Position numbers and translations under genes: made by a program
NCBI GenBank assembly: GCA_964643145.1
Contig: CAZXPG010000040.1
Location: 1-18,461, forward strand
From: CAZXPG01 sp964643145
Lineage (GTDB): Bacteria; Pseudomonadota; Alphaproteobacteria; Rickettsiales; Arcanibacteraceae
Length of the DNA stretch: 18,461 nucleotides
Reading direction: 5' to 3'
The notes under the pieces: model-generated
What the model was told of the DNA's origin: nothing
What the model saw: the letters and a program-made list of their open reading frames with translations, nothing else
Database searches by the model: none
Shown: piece by piece, positions 7,665-14,570 of the stretch
Numbering within the stretch: the first letter of the stretch is position 1
Layout of the letters: each line of letters opens with the position of its first letter

Positions 7665-8027
7665 ATGGCAACGGCTAAAGAACTATTCGAACGGCGTAAA
7701 GCGCGGGTTCGTACCAGTATAAGGAAAAAAGGAAGTGGACGTGTCCGCCTGTCTGTTTTTCGCTCGCAAAACCATATCTATGCGCAGTTAATTGATGACA
7801 GCAAAGGCGTTACTTTGGCGGCTGCCTCTTCACTTACAGCGGAAGTAAGAGAAAGAATTAAAACAGGTGCTAATAAGAATGCGGCGAGGGAAGTTGGCTT
7901 ACTGATCGGCCGTAAGGCAAAAGAAGCTAATATTATCGAGGTGGTTTTTGATAAAGGTGGTTATTTATTCCATGGGCGTGTAAAGGAGTTGGCCGATGCA
8001 GCTCGTGAAAGCGGTTTGGAATTCTAG
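7665..8027 (+). CDS. rplR: 50S ribosomal protein L18 (uL18)
   Basis: L18 binds 5S rRNA together with L5. It has 120 aa: a basic N-terminus (FERRKARVRTSIRKKGSGRV), RLSVFRSQNHIYAQLIDDSK and the conserved end FDKGGYLFHGRVKELADAAR then ESGLEF. It lies 29 nt after rplF. Confidence 0.97.
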   Translation: MATAKELFERRKARVRTSIRKKGSGRVRLSVFRSQNHIYAQLIDDSKGVTLAAASSLTAEVRERIKTGANKNAAREVGLLIGRKAKEANIIEVVFDKGGYLFHGRVKELADAARESGLEF

Positions 8028-8048
8028 ATTTTAGGTGAAAGGCTCAAT

Positions 8049-8600
8049 ATGGCGCGCAATCAGACTGTAGATCCTCAAGTTGAAGAGGAATCGGAATTAA
8101 AAGAAATATTGGTTGCTATCAACCGTGTAGCAAAAGTTGTGAAAGGTGGTAGGCGTTTTGGTTTTGCTGCTGTGGTGATCGTTGGTGATCGCAAAGGGCG
8201 TGTAGGCTATGGTTTAGGCAAAGCAAAAGAAGTTATGGAAGCCAAAGCAAAGGCGACGCAAGCTGCAAAAAAAGCAATGATAAAGGTTCCACTTCGTGAA
8301 GGTAGGACGTTGCATCATGATGTGGTAGGGCATTTCGGTTCTGGTAAGGTAATTTTGCGTTCTGCCCGTCCTGGTACTGGGATTATTGCTGGTGGACCTA
8401 TGCGTGCTATTTTTGATGCTTTAGGCGTTCACGATATCGTAACAAAATCAACAGGATCATCTAATACGCATAACATGGTGAAGGCCACATTTGATGCGCT
8501 TCGTAATCTTTCTTCTCCGCGTGTTATTGCTGAGAAAAGGGGGATGAAGGTTAGTGATATCATCGGAAGAAGAGAGACAGAGGTAGCCAATGACAGTTAG
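8049..8600 (+). CDS. rpsE: 30S ribosomal protein S5 (uS5)
   Basis: S5 affects decoding fidelity and the mRNA entry helicase. It has 183 aa. The N-terminal domain shows VNRV-like AINRVAKVVKGGRRFGFAAV and VGDRKGRVGYGLGKAKEV; the C-terminal domain shows LRSARPGTGIIAGGPMRAIF and KSTGSSNTHNMVKATFDALR. GTGAAAGG at 8035-8042 precedes the ATG. The last 11 nt overlap rpmD. Confidence 0.97.
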   Translation: MARNQTVDPQVEEESELKEILVAINRVAKVVKGGRRFGFAAVVIVGDRKGRVGYGLGKAKEVMEAKAKATQAAKKAMIKVPLREGRTLHHDVVGHFGSGKVILRSARPGTGIIAGGPMRAIFDALGVHDIVTKSTGSSNTHNMVKATFDALRNLSSPRVIAEKRGMKVSDIIGRRETEVANDS

Positions 8601-8787
8601 TGAAATGCAAAAATCTATTAAAGTCGTGCAAGTAGGAAGCCCTATTGGTCGTAAGAAGGATCAGCGGGCAACGTTAGTGGGATTGGGGCTTAATAAAATT
8701 GGTCGTAGTCGGCTATTGCAAGATACTCCTTCTGTGCGTGGTATGATCAATAAGGTGTGTCATTTGGTCTGCGTTGAAGAGGCATAA
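8590..8787 (+). CDS. rpmD: 50S ribosomal protein L30 (uL30)
   Basis: L30 is a small protein of the large subunit that is absent from some lineages. The frame gives 65 aa: MTVSEMQKSIKVVQVGSPIG, then DQRATLVGLGLNKIGRSRLL and QDTPSVRGMINKV. ATG 8590, inside the rpsE end (11-nt overlap), is preceded by AGAGGT at 8578-8583. ATG 8605 would give MQKSIKV, which aligns better with the family start but has no clear ribosome binding site, so the start is uncertain. A gene-free spacer follows. Confidence 0.93.
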   Translation: MTVSEMQKSIKVVQVGSPIGRKKDQRATLVGLGLNKIGRSRLLQDTPSVRGMINKVCHLVCVEEA

Positions 8788-9039
8788 GCCTTCTGCGAAG
8801 GGTGAGATATGGCATCTATCCACGGTTTTTTTTAGATGCTATCGTTCAATTGTGTTAGGCTAAGCCAGAAAACCAAGAGTTTCAATAGTGCTAGCAGACT
8901 ACTGTATTGGTAGATAAGCAGCAATAGATATAAGTACTTGTGTTTCCGGTTAGTGTAACAAGTTGTTGGAAGCACCATCTGATAAAACTGTGGTATTTTT
9001 TAAGTAAAATAGTCAATTGATTATTTAAAAGAGAGTCAA
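8788..9039. other. Gene-free spacer inside the spc operon
   Basis: These 252 nt separate rpmD and rplO, which lie close together in most bacteria. I see no supported reading frame and no tRNA-like fold. The spacer holds the bulged hairpin described separately, a short CCTTC-TGC-GAAGG hairpin at 8789-8801 and a T8 run in the hairpin loop. Candidate promoter hexamers near 8963-9010 are poor. GAGAG at 9031-9035 is the rplO ribosome binding site. The spacer could be a decayed gene, an inserted repeat or an RNA processing or attenuation site. Confidence 0.6.
8806..8843 (+). repeat. Bulged hairpin in the rpmD-rplO spacer
   Basis: GATA (8806-8809) plus GCATCTA (8812-8818) pair with TAGATGC (8833-8839) plus TATC (8840-8843). 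This gives 11 base pairs interrupted by a 2-nt bulge (TG at 8810-8811), with a 14-nt T-rich loop. No U-run follows the stem on the + strand, so it is not a typical intrinsic terminator; the T8 run lies in the loop instead. Confidence 0.6.
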
Positions 9040-9501
9040 ATGAAGCTGAATGAAATTCATGATAATCCGGGTTCACGCTACAAAGCTAAAAGAGTTGGGC
9101 GTGGTATTGGATCCGGAAAAGGAAAAACATCTGGTAGCGGTACGAAAGGACAAAAATCCCGTACTGGTGTAGCTATTAAGGGATTTGAGGGTGGGCAGAT
9201 GCCTATTCATCGTCGTTTGCCTAAGCGTGGCTTTACGAATATTTTTCGAGAAGAGCAACAATATATCAATATTGGTATGTTGCAGCAGCATGTTGATAGT
9301 GGCAATTTAGATCCATTAAAGCCTGTAACCAAGGAGCTGCTTAAATCGTTGGGGATAATATCCTGTATTGTTAAGCCACTTAAGCTTCTTGCGAAGGGTG
9401 CTGTATCGGTTCCTTTAACTATTGAAGTTGATGCAGCATCGCCATCGGCTACCGCGCTCGTAGAAAAAGTGGGTGGTACAGTGGTGGTATTAGCATCATA
9501 A
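9040..9501 (+). CDS. rplO: 50S ribosomal protein L15 (uL15)
   Basis: L15 is a late-assembly protein that spans several 23S rRNA domains. It has 153 aa. The extended glycine-rich N-terminus is clear (MKLNEIHDNPGSRYKAKRVG, then RGIGSGKGKTSGSGTKGQKS), followed by GFEGGQMPIHRRLPKRGFTN. ATG 9040 has GAGAG at 9031-9035. It is the first gene after the long spacer and lies 22 nt before secY. Confidence 0.97.
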   Translation: MKLNEIHDNPGSRYKAKRVGRGIGSGKGKTSGSGTKGQKSRTGVAIKGFEGGQMPIHRRLPKRGFTNIFREEQQYINIGMLQQHVDSGNLDPLKPVTKELLKSLGIISCIVKPLKLLAKGAVSVPLTIEVDAASPSATALVEKVGGTVVVLAS

Positions 9502-9523
9502 TGCATTAAAGCTTTGGCATATT

Positions 9524-10881
9524 ATGGCTTCTTCAGCACAAAAGTTGGCATCGGGAATTAATTTGGGAGTTCTAAGCAAAGCTCACGAGTTAAAGAATCG
9601 TATCTGGTTTGCGATAGCAGCTTTAGTGGTCTATCGTTTAGGGGCTTATATTCCTCTTCCTGGCATTAATCCGGCGGTGCTTGAGGAGATAATTTCTCGT
9701 AATGCGGGTGGCATTCTGGGAATGTTCAATATGCTTTCTGGCGGTTCTCTGGGGCGTATGACTATCTTCGCTTTAGCGATTATGCCTTATATTACTGCCT
9801 CTATTATCGTTCAATTAATGACGGTGGTATCAAAGACATTGGGGGCTCTCAAGAAAGAGGGCGAGTCGGGAAGAAGAAAGATCAATCAGTATGTGCGGTA
9901 CGCCACCGTTTTTTTGGCTATGTTCCAAGGATTTGGTGTGGCAGTTGGGCTTGAAGGGATGAGTGGTCATGCTGGTACTGTTGTAATTGAGCCTGGTTTC
10001 TTTTTTCGTGTGACTACAGTCGTTACCCTAACCGGGGGAACAGTCTTTCTGATGTGGCTTGGTGAACAAATCACTGCTCGTGGTATAGGTAATGGAACGT
10101 CGTTGATTATCTTTTCAGGTATTGTTGCCGGACTTCCCAAGGCATTGGCTAGCACTTTTGAGTTGGGAAGAACCGGGGCACTTTCTCCGTACATGATCTT
10201 CATATTCCTTTTGCTTGCAGTGTTGCTCGTTGCTGTTATTGTTTTTATGGAGAGAGCTCAGCGCCGTATAGTAGTGCAATATCCTAAAAGGCAAGTGGGG
10301 AATAAAGTATATGGAGGAGAGGCATCGCATTTGCCCTTAAAACTTAATACGGCAGGGGTTATNNNNNNNNNNTTATTCCGCCTATTTTTGCTAGTTCTAT
10401 TTTACTTTTTCCTTTAACAATAGCGAGTTTTACGTCAGGAAAGGGGCCGCATTGGCTTGAGTCGGTAGTGCTTTATCTAGGGCATGGTAAACCACTATAT
10501 ATTGTATGTTATATTGCATTGATCGCATTTTTTTCTTTCTTTTATACGGCTGTTGTATTCAATCCTGTTGAGACGGCCGATAATCTAAAAAAATATGGTG
10601 GTTTCATTCCTGGGAGAAGGCCTGGTAAGAATACGGCTGATTATTTAGACTATGTGCTAACGCGGTTAACGGTTGTGGGGGCGGTGTATATTGCAGTCAT
10701 ATGTGCACTTCCTGAGGTGTTGGTTTCGCATTATGCTGTGCCTTTTTACTTGGGAGGAACAAGTATATTGATCGTAGTAAATGTAGTAATGGATACGTTA
10801 ATGCAGGTGCAGACACATTTATTTGCTCATCAATATCAAGGTCTTATAAAAAAAGCAAATTTAGTGCGAGGAAAGAGATGA
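9524..10881 (+). CDS. secY: Protein translocase subunit SecY, with an assembly gap
   Basis: SecY is the channel of the Sec translocon in the inner membrane. The first part (to V279) has LGAYIPLPGINPAVLEE, ALAIMPYITASIIVQLM, the cytoplasmic YPKRQVGNKVYGGEASHLPL loop and LKLNTAGV. After ten Ns (10,363-10,372) the frame changes and continues as IPPIFASSILLFPLTIASF, FNPVETADNLKKYGGFIPG and an end at TGA 10,879-10,881. The bases before the Ns end in TTAT and those after begin TTAT. Removing the Ns and one TTAT (14 nt) restores one 447-aa frame, a normal SecY length, so this is not a real frameshift. The stop overlaps the adk start by 4 nt (ATGA). Confidence 0.95.
10363..10372. other. Run of ten Ns joining two overlapping contig ends
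   Basis: Ten undetermined bases lie inside the conserved SecY segment TAGVIPPIFASS. The flanks share TTAT (10,359-10,362 and 10,373-10,376), and no codon of the conserved motif is missing when they are merged. The Ns are therefore most likely scaffold padding over a short overlap and not missing sequence. Confidence 0.9.
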
Positions 10882-11528
10882 CGACATTAATTTTGCTTGG
10901 CCCTCCGGGGGCAGGAAAAGGTACGCAAGCTGAGAAGCTTGCAGAATATTTTGGGATTGCAAAACTCTCAACAGGTGATATGTTGCGCGCTGCTGTTTCT
11001 GCCGGTACGGAAGTAGGATTGCAGGCTAAATCTATTATGGAAAGCGGTGGGCTAGTTTCAGATGATATTATGGTCAAGATGATTTCCGATCGTATTGCGG
11101 CCGATGATTGTAAGCAGGGCTTTATTCTTGATGGTTTTCCTCGCACCTTGTCGCAGGCTAAGGCATTGGATAGTATGTTATCTCGTCGTAATATTGTTGT
11201 TGATAAGATAGTCGAGCTAGCTGTAGATGAGCAGGTGTTAGTAGAAAGAATTTCTGGTAGGTTTAGTTGCGCTGGGTGTAATGCTAATTATAACCGTAAA
11301 TTTAAGCCTCTCAGGCATGAAGGAAAGTGCGATATCTGTGGCGGAGAAAAATTTATTTATCGCGCCGATGATAAAGCCGAAACGGTGATTGCGCGGTTGG
11401 AAGCGTATCATGAGATGACAGCACCGCTATTGCCCTATTACCAGGAGCAAAAAAAATTGGTTGTTGTGGACGGTATGCAGGAGATTAGCCTAGTGACGCA
11501 AGAGATAGATGCGTTGTTGCGGTCATAA
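10878..11528 (+). CDS. adk: Adenylate kinase, zinc-LID type
   Basis: Adenylate kinase converts ATP plus AMP to two ADP in the cytoplasm. It has 216 aa, the long bacterial form. The P-loop GPPGAGKGT is at residues 8-16, the AMP-binding STGDMLR begins at 31, and DGFPRT is at 85-90. The LID carries four cysteines in CxxC...CxxC spacing (C131, C134, C151, C154), which predicts a structural zinc. The start overlaps the secY stop (ATGA), and GAGGAAAGAG at 10,868-10,877 is the ribosome binding site. Coupling to secY is the usual bacterial arrangement. Confidence 0.97.
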   Translation: MTTLILLGPPGAGKGTQAEKLAEYFGIAKLSTGDMLRAAVSAGTEVGLQAKSIMESGGLVSDDIMVKMISDRIAADDCKQGFILDGFPRTLSQAKALDSMLSRRNIVVDKIVELAVDEQVLVERISGRFSCAGCNANYNRKFKPLRHEGKCDICGGEKFIYRADDKAETVIARLEAYHEMTAPLLPYYQEQKKLVVVDGMQEISLVTQEIDALLRS

Positions 11529-11556
11529 GTCTACTGCTCAGATGATAAGTTAATAG

Positions 11557-11584
11557 TTGACTTACATAAAATATATCTTAATAT
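11557..11584 (+). promoter_or_regulatory. Putative promoter before rpsM (alpha operon)
   Basis: TTGACT (11,557-11,562) matches the -35 consensus in five of six bases. After a 16-nt AT-rich spacer, TAATAT (11,579-11,584) matches the -10 consensus in four of six. The site lies in the only sizeable gap of the alpha part, 43-70 nt upstream of the rpsM start region. It would give rpsM-rpsK-rpoA-rplQ a start independent of spc read-through. This rests on sequence resemblance only. Confidence 0.4.
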
Positions 11585-11604
11585 GTCCCCTCTTTCGGGG
11601 CATA
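11582..11604 (+). promoter_or_regulatory. Hairpin in the adk-rpsM intergenic region
   Basis: TATG (11,582-11,585) and CCCC (11,587-11,590) pair with GGGG (11,597-11,600) and CATA (11,601-11,604), leaving T11,586 bulged and a TCTTTC loop. The 8-bp stem is GC-rich at its tip but is followed by GTAATTCTAA, not a T-run. It could be a read-through attenuator, a processing site or an mRNA structure upstream of rpsM. It overlaps the proposed -10 box, so it forms in full only in transcripts that start upstream. Confidence 0.45.
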
Positions 11605-11632
11605 GTAATTCTAATTGTAGGAGTGAGTGAGA

Positions 11633-12001
11633 GTGGCGCGTATTGCCGGCGTAAATATACCTGATAATAAGAAAGTAGGGATAGCACTGACTTACATTCA
11701 TGGCATTGGTCTTTTTACAGCGCGTGAGATCTGTGAAAAGGTTGCTGTATCTGTGGATAAGCGCGTAAACGAGCTTTCTGATGCTGAAATTAGTAAAGTG
11801 CGTGAGGTTATTGATAGAGATTATGTTGTTGAAGGGGACTTGCGTCGCGAAGTATCCATAAATATCAAGTTTTTGATGGATCTTGGGTGCTATCGGGGGT
11901 TACGTCATCGGCGCAAGCTCCCTGTTCGTGGGCAGCGTACCCATACGAATGCACGTACTCGGAAAGGAAAAGCTAAAGCAATTGCTGGGAAGAAAAAATA
12001 G
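11633..12001 (+). CDS. rpsM: 30S ribosomal protein S13 (uS13)
   Basis: S13 is a 30S head protein that contacts the P-site tRNA and forms bridges to L5. I chose GTG 11,633, giving MARIAGVNIPDNKKVGIALT (122 aa), the canonical start; TAGGAG at 11,618-11,623 is 9 nt upstream. GTG 11,627 would add two residues but lies too close to that site. The C-terminal RGLRHRRKLPVRGQRTHTNA block is family-typical. Confidence 0.95.
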   Translation: MARIAGVNIPDNKKVGIALTYIHGIGLFTAREICEKVAVSVDKRVNELSDAEISKVREVIDRDYVVEGDLRREVSINIKFLMDLGCYRGLRHRRKLPVRGQRTHTNARTRKGKAKAIAGKKK

Positions 12002-12008
12002 GTAACTC

Positions 12009-12404
12009 ATGAGTAAGAATAAGTCAGAATCACGGATTAAAAAGCGTGAAAAAAAGAATGTCGCTGTAGGTGTTGCCCATGTAAATGCCACATTTAACAA
12101 TACGATTGTGAGCATTACTGATTTGCAAGGTAATGTGATTGCCTGGTCGTCTGCTGGTGCTCATGGGTTTAAAGGTTCACGAAAGTCTACACCGTATGCG
12201 GGGCAGACGACTGCAGAGTTCGCAGGGAAGTTGGCGCAGGAACATGGCTTGAAAACTATTTCGATTGAAGTGAAAGGGCCAGGATCTGGAAGAGAATCTG
12301 CTTTGCGTGCACTACAGGCTGTGGGATTCATCGTGACATCTATTAAAGATGTTACTGCTATTCCTCACAATGGATGCCGCCCTCCGAAGCGTCGCAGGGT
12401 TTAA
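12009..12404 (+). CDS. rpsK: 30S ribosomal protein S11 (uS11)
   Basis: S11 forms part of the 30S platform near the E site. It has 131 aa, with HVNATFNNTIVSITDLQGNV, AWSSAGAHGFKGSRKSTPYA and the conserved end VTAIPHNGCRPPKRRRV. It lies 7 nt after rpsM. A 75-nt spacer to rpoA follows. Confidence 0.97.
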   Translation: MSKNKSESRIKKREKKNVAVGVAHVNATFNNTIVSITDLQGNVIAWSSAGAHGFKGSRKSTPYAGQTTAEFAGKLAQEHGLKTISIEVKGPGSGRESALRALQAVGFIVTSIKDVTAIPHNGCRPPKRRRV

Positions 12405-12479
12405 CACTTGCGTACTTAGGGAAGTTAAAGGAATATCCTGAATAATTGCTAATTTACCATATTAAAGAGGGTATAGGTT

Positions 12480-13496
12480 ATGGCTGCAATTTCCAAGAAT
12501 TGGAATGATCTTATAAAGCCTACTAAGCTCGTTGTTGAACATGAGAAAAACAATAACTGCGCTGAAATTGTTGCGGAACCTTTGGAGCGTGGATTTGGTT
12601 TGACGCTGGGTAATGTGTTGCGTCGTGTGCTGCTTTCTTCTTTGCAAGGGGCGGCGGTTACCTCCATTAAAATTGATGGTGTAGTACATGAATTTTCTTC
12701 TATACCAGGTGTAAGAGAAGATATTACTGATATTATTCTAAATATTAAGGCCCTGGTTATCAAGGTTTATTCAACTGAAAAGAAGCGGATTACATTGAAT
12801 GCGGTGGGTCCGTGCAAAGTTACTGCTGCCATGATTGAAACAGGGCATGATGTTGAAATTATCAATCCTGATTTGGTTATTTGTACTTTAGATAAGGGAG
12901 CGTCGCTTAACATTGAGATGACTTGTGAAACGGGGAAAGGATATATTCCTGCCTCGCAGAACCGTCCTGTCGATGCACCTATTGGGCTGATACCGGTTGA
13001 TGCCTTGTTTAGTCCTGTAAAAAAAGTTGCTTACAAGGTAGAAAATAGCCGTGTTGGGCAGGTAACAGACTATGATAAGCTTATTTTGACGGTAGAAACC
13101 AATGGCACCTTGGCACCTGAAATGGCGGTTGCTTTGGCTGCCCGTATAGTGCAGGATCAATTGCAGCTCTTTATCAGCTTCCAAGAAGTGGAAGAAGAAA
13201 AGAAGGAAGTATTAGAAGAATTGCCGTTTGATCGCAATCTCCTCCGTAAAGTGGATGAACTTGAATTATCTGTACGTTCACAGAATTGCCTGAAAAACGA
13301 TAATATTGTCTATATTGGTGATTTGGTATGTAAGACAGAGGCGGAAATGCTGAAGACGCCAAACTTTGGCCGTAAGTCACTGAATGAAATTAAAGAAGTG
13401 TTGGCAAGCTTAGGAGTGCGCTTTGGAATGGAAGTGCCCAACTGGCCGCCAGAAAATATTGAAGAACTGGCAAAACGTTACGAAGAGCCATATTAA
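12480..13496 (+). CDS. rpoA: DNA-directed RNA polymerase subunit alpha
   Basis: The alpha subunit dimer seeds RNA polymerase assembly and contacts UP elements and activators. It has 338 aa, usual for alphaproteobacteria. The N-terminal domain (about residues 1-235) shows AEPLERGFGLTLGNVLRRVL. After a short acidic linker (EVEEEKKEVLEE), the C-terminal domain (about 255-325) has LSVRSQNCLKNDNIVYIGDL, with R266 at the position of the DNA-contacting R265 of E. coli. It ends with the alphaproteobacterial NWPPENIEELAKRYEEPY. AGAGGG at 12,466-12,471 precedes the ATG. Confidence 0.98.
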   Translation: MAAISKNWNDLIKPTKLVVEHEKNNNCAEIVAEPLERGFGLTLGNVLRRVLLSSLQGAAVTSIKIDGVVHEFSSIPGVREDITDIILNIKALVIKVYSTEKKRITLNAVGPCKVTAAMIETGHDVEIINPDLVICTLDKGASLNIEMTCETGKGYIPASQNRPVDAPIGLIPVDALFSPVKKVAYKVENSRVGQVTDYDKLILTVETNGTLAPEMAVALAARIVQDQLQLFISFQEVEEEKKEVLEELPFDRNLLRKVDELELSVRSQNCLKNDNIVYIGDLVCKTEAEMLKTPNFGRKSLNEIKEVLASLGVRFGMEVPNWPPENIEELAKRYEEPY

Positions 13497-13511
13497 AGGA
13501 TAGGTAAAACC

Positions 13512-13931
13512 ATGCGTCATGGACTTAAAGGAAGAAAGCTGAATAGAACAAGCAGCCATCGTAAGGCGTTATTTGCAAACCTGGCTGTTGCGCTTCTCAA
13601 GCATGAACAAATTACAACAACACTGCCGAAAGCAAAAGACCTTCGCCCTATTGTCGAGAAGTTAGTAACGCTCGGCAAAAAAGGTGACCTGCATGCCCGT
13701 CGCCAGATTATTGCGGCAACAGGTGACAAGGTGATTGCGGAAAAACTGATCACCGTGTTGGCAGGCCGTTATGCTAACCGTAATGGTGGTTATCTGCGTA
13801 TTATGAAGGCAGGCTTCCGTTATGGTGATATGGCTCCTATGGCGGTTATTGAATTTGTTGATCGTGATATATCTGCTAAAGGGAAAGATTCTGGCCCAGT
13901 AGCCGTTGCTGAAGAAGTTGTTGCAGCATAA
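13512..13931 (+). CDS. rplQ: 50S ribosomal protein L17 (bL17)
   Basis: L17 lies at the tunnel exit of the large subunit. It has 139 aa, starts MRHGLKGRKLNRTSSHRKAL and carries the family signature LLKHEQITTTLPKAKDLRPI, then GGYLRIMKAGFRYGDMAPMA. The alanine- and valine-rich C-terminal tail (about residues 120-139) is common in alphaproteobacteria. Last gene of the alpha operon; the next gene starts 14 nt later and is probably co-transcribed. Confidence 0.97.
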   Translation: MRHGLKGRKLNRTSSHRKALFANLAVALLKHEQITTTLPKAKDLRPIVEKLVTLGKKGDLHARRQIIAATGDKVIAEKLITVLAGRYANRNGGYLRIMKAGFRYGDMAPMAVIEFVDRDISAKGKDSGPVAVAEEVVAA

Positions 13932-13945
13932 GTATTGAGGATAAA

Positions 13946-14521
13946 ATGTCAGGAAGCAGTATTGTAACACTTAGTAAGAAGTTGATCTGCATCCTGGCAT
14001 TTCTAGCATTGACAGGAGTATATATGATGCAAGCAAATGCAACAGACTTGGATAATACCGTATATCTTGACCTGAAAGATGGCCGGGTTGTTATTGAGCT
14101 TCGCCCTGATTTAGCACCGGCGCATGTTGCCAGAATTAAAGAGCTGGTACGGCAGAAATTCTATGATGGCATTGTGTTCCATCGTGTTATTGATGGTTTT
14201 ATGGTGCAGACAGGCGATCCTACCGGTACGGGTATGGGTGGTTCTGGTCAGAAGTTGAAAGCTGAGTTCTCTAGCGAGCCGCATGTTCGTGGAGTAGTTT
14301 CCATGGCAAGAGCAGCCTCCCCTGATAGTGCCGATAGCCAGTTTTTTATCGTGCTGAAAGATTCAACATTCCTGGATGGTCAATATACTGTCTTTGGTAA
14401 AGTGGTTGAAGGTATGCAGTATGTCGATAATATCAAGAAGGGTGATTCACGTGATAATGGTGCAGTGACGAACCCTGATAAGATTGTGGCTATGCGTGTT
14501 GCTAAAGACGTGCAACAATAA
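13946..14521 (+). CDS. Exported cyclophilin-type peptidyl-prolyl isomerase
   Basis: This is a cyclophilin, which catalyses cis-trans isomerisation of X-Pro bonds. It has 191 aa. The N-terminus is a signal peptide: a basic start (SKKL at 10-13), a hydrophobic core (ICILAFLALTGVYMM, 14-28) and an AxA-type site after A32 (QANA), predicting a periplasmic enzyme. Active-site residues are present: R80 in FHRV, F85, M86 and Q88 in GFMVQTGDP, M120-A121-R122, and QFF at 132-134. GAGGATAAA directly before ATG 13,946 supports this start. It belongs to the ppi-queA-tgt cluster of alphaproteobacteria. Confidence 0.93.
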   Translation: MSGSSIVTLSKKLICILAFLALTGVYMMQANATDLDNTVYLDLKDGRVVIELRPDLAPAHVARIKELVRQKFYDGIVFHRVIDGFMVQTGDPTGTGMGGSGQKLKAEFSSEPHVRGVVSMARAASPDSADSQFFIVLKDSTFLDGQYTVFGKVVEGMQYVDNIKKGDSRDNGAVTNPDKIVAMRVAKDVQQ

Positions 14522-14570
14522 TTTCCCTTCCTTAATTTCTATAAAAAAGAAGTCATGAGGAAAAATTTCT

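Noticed and set aside
8963..9010. Possible promoter in the rpmD-rplO spacer (TTGTTG and TAAAAT)
   Set aside because: The hexamers cannot be paired at a 16-18 nt spacing, so I do not annotate a promoter there.
8891..9076. 61-codon - strand frame in the rpmD-rplO spacer
   Set aside because: It runs into the rplO start antisense, has low-complexity composition and has no ribosome binding site or recognisable feature.
10373..10417. Premature end of secY as leucine- and phenylalanine-rich sequence after the Ns
   Set aside because: It is a wrong-frame translation caused by the ten padding Ns; the conserved SecY sequence continues in another frame from 10,375.
12888..13380. Several - strand frames inside rpoA
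   Set aside because: The rpoA frame is complete and conserved throughout; these are shadows without ribosome binding sites or family features.
14522..14570. Intrinsic terminator between the cyclophilin gene and queA
   Set aside because: The spacer is pyrimidine-rich and then A-rich but has no stable stem; only a short direct repeat AATTTCT is present.
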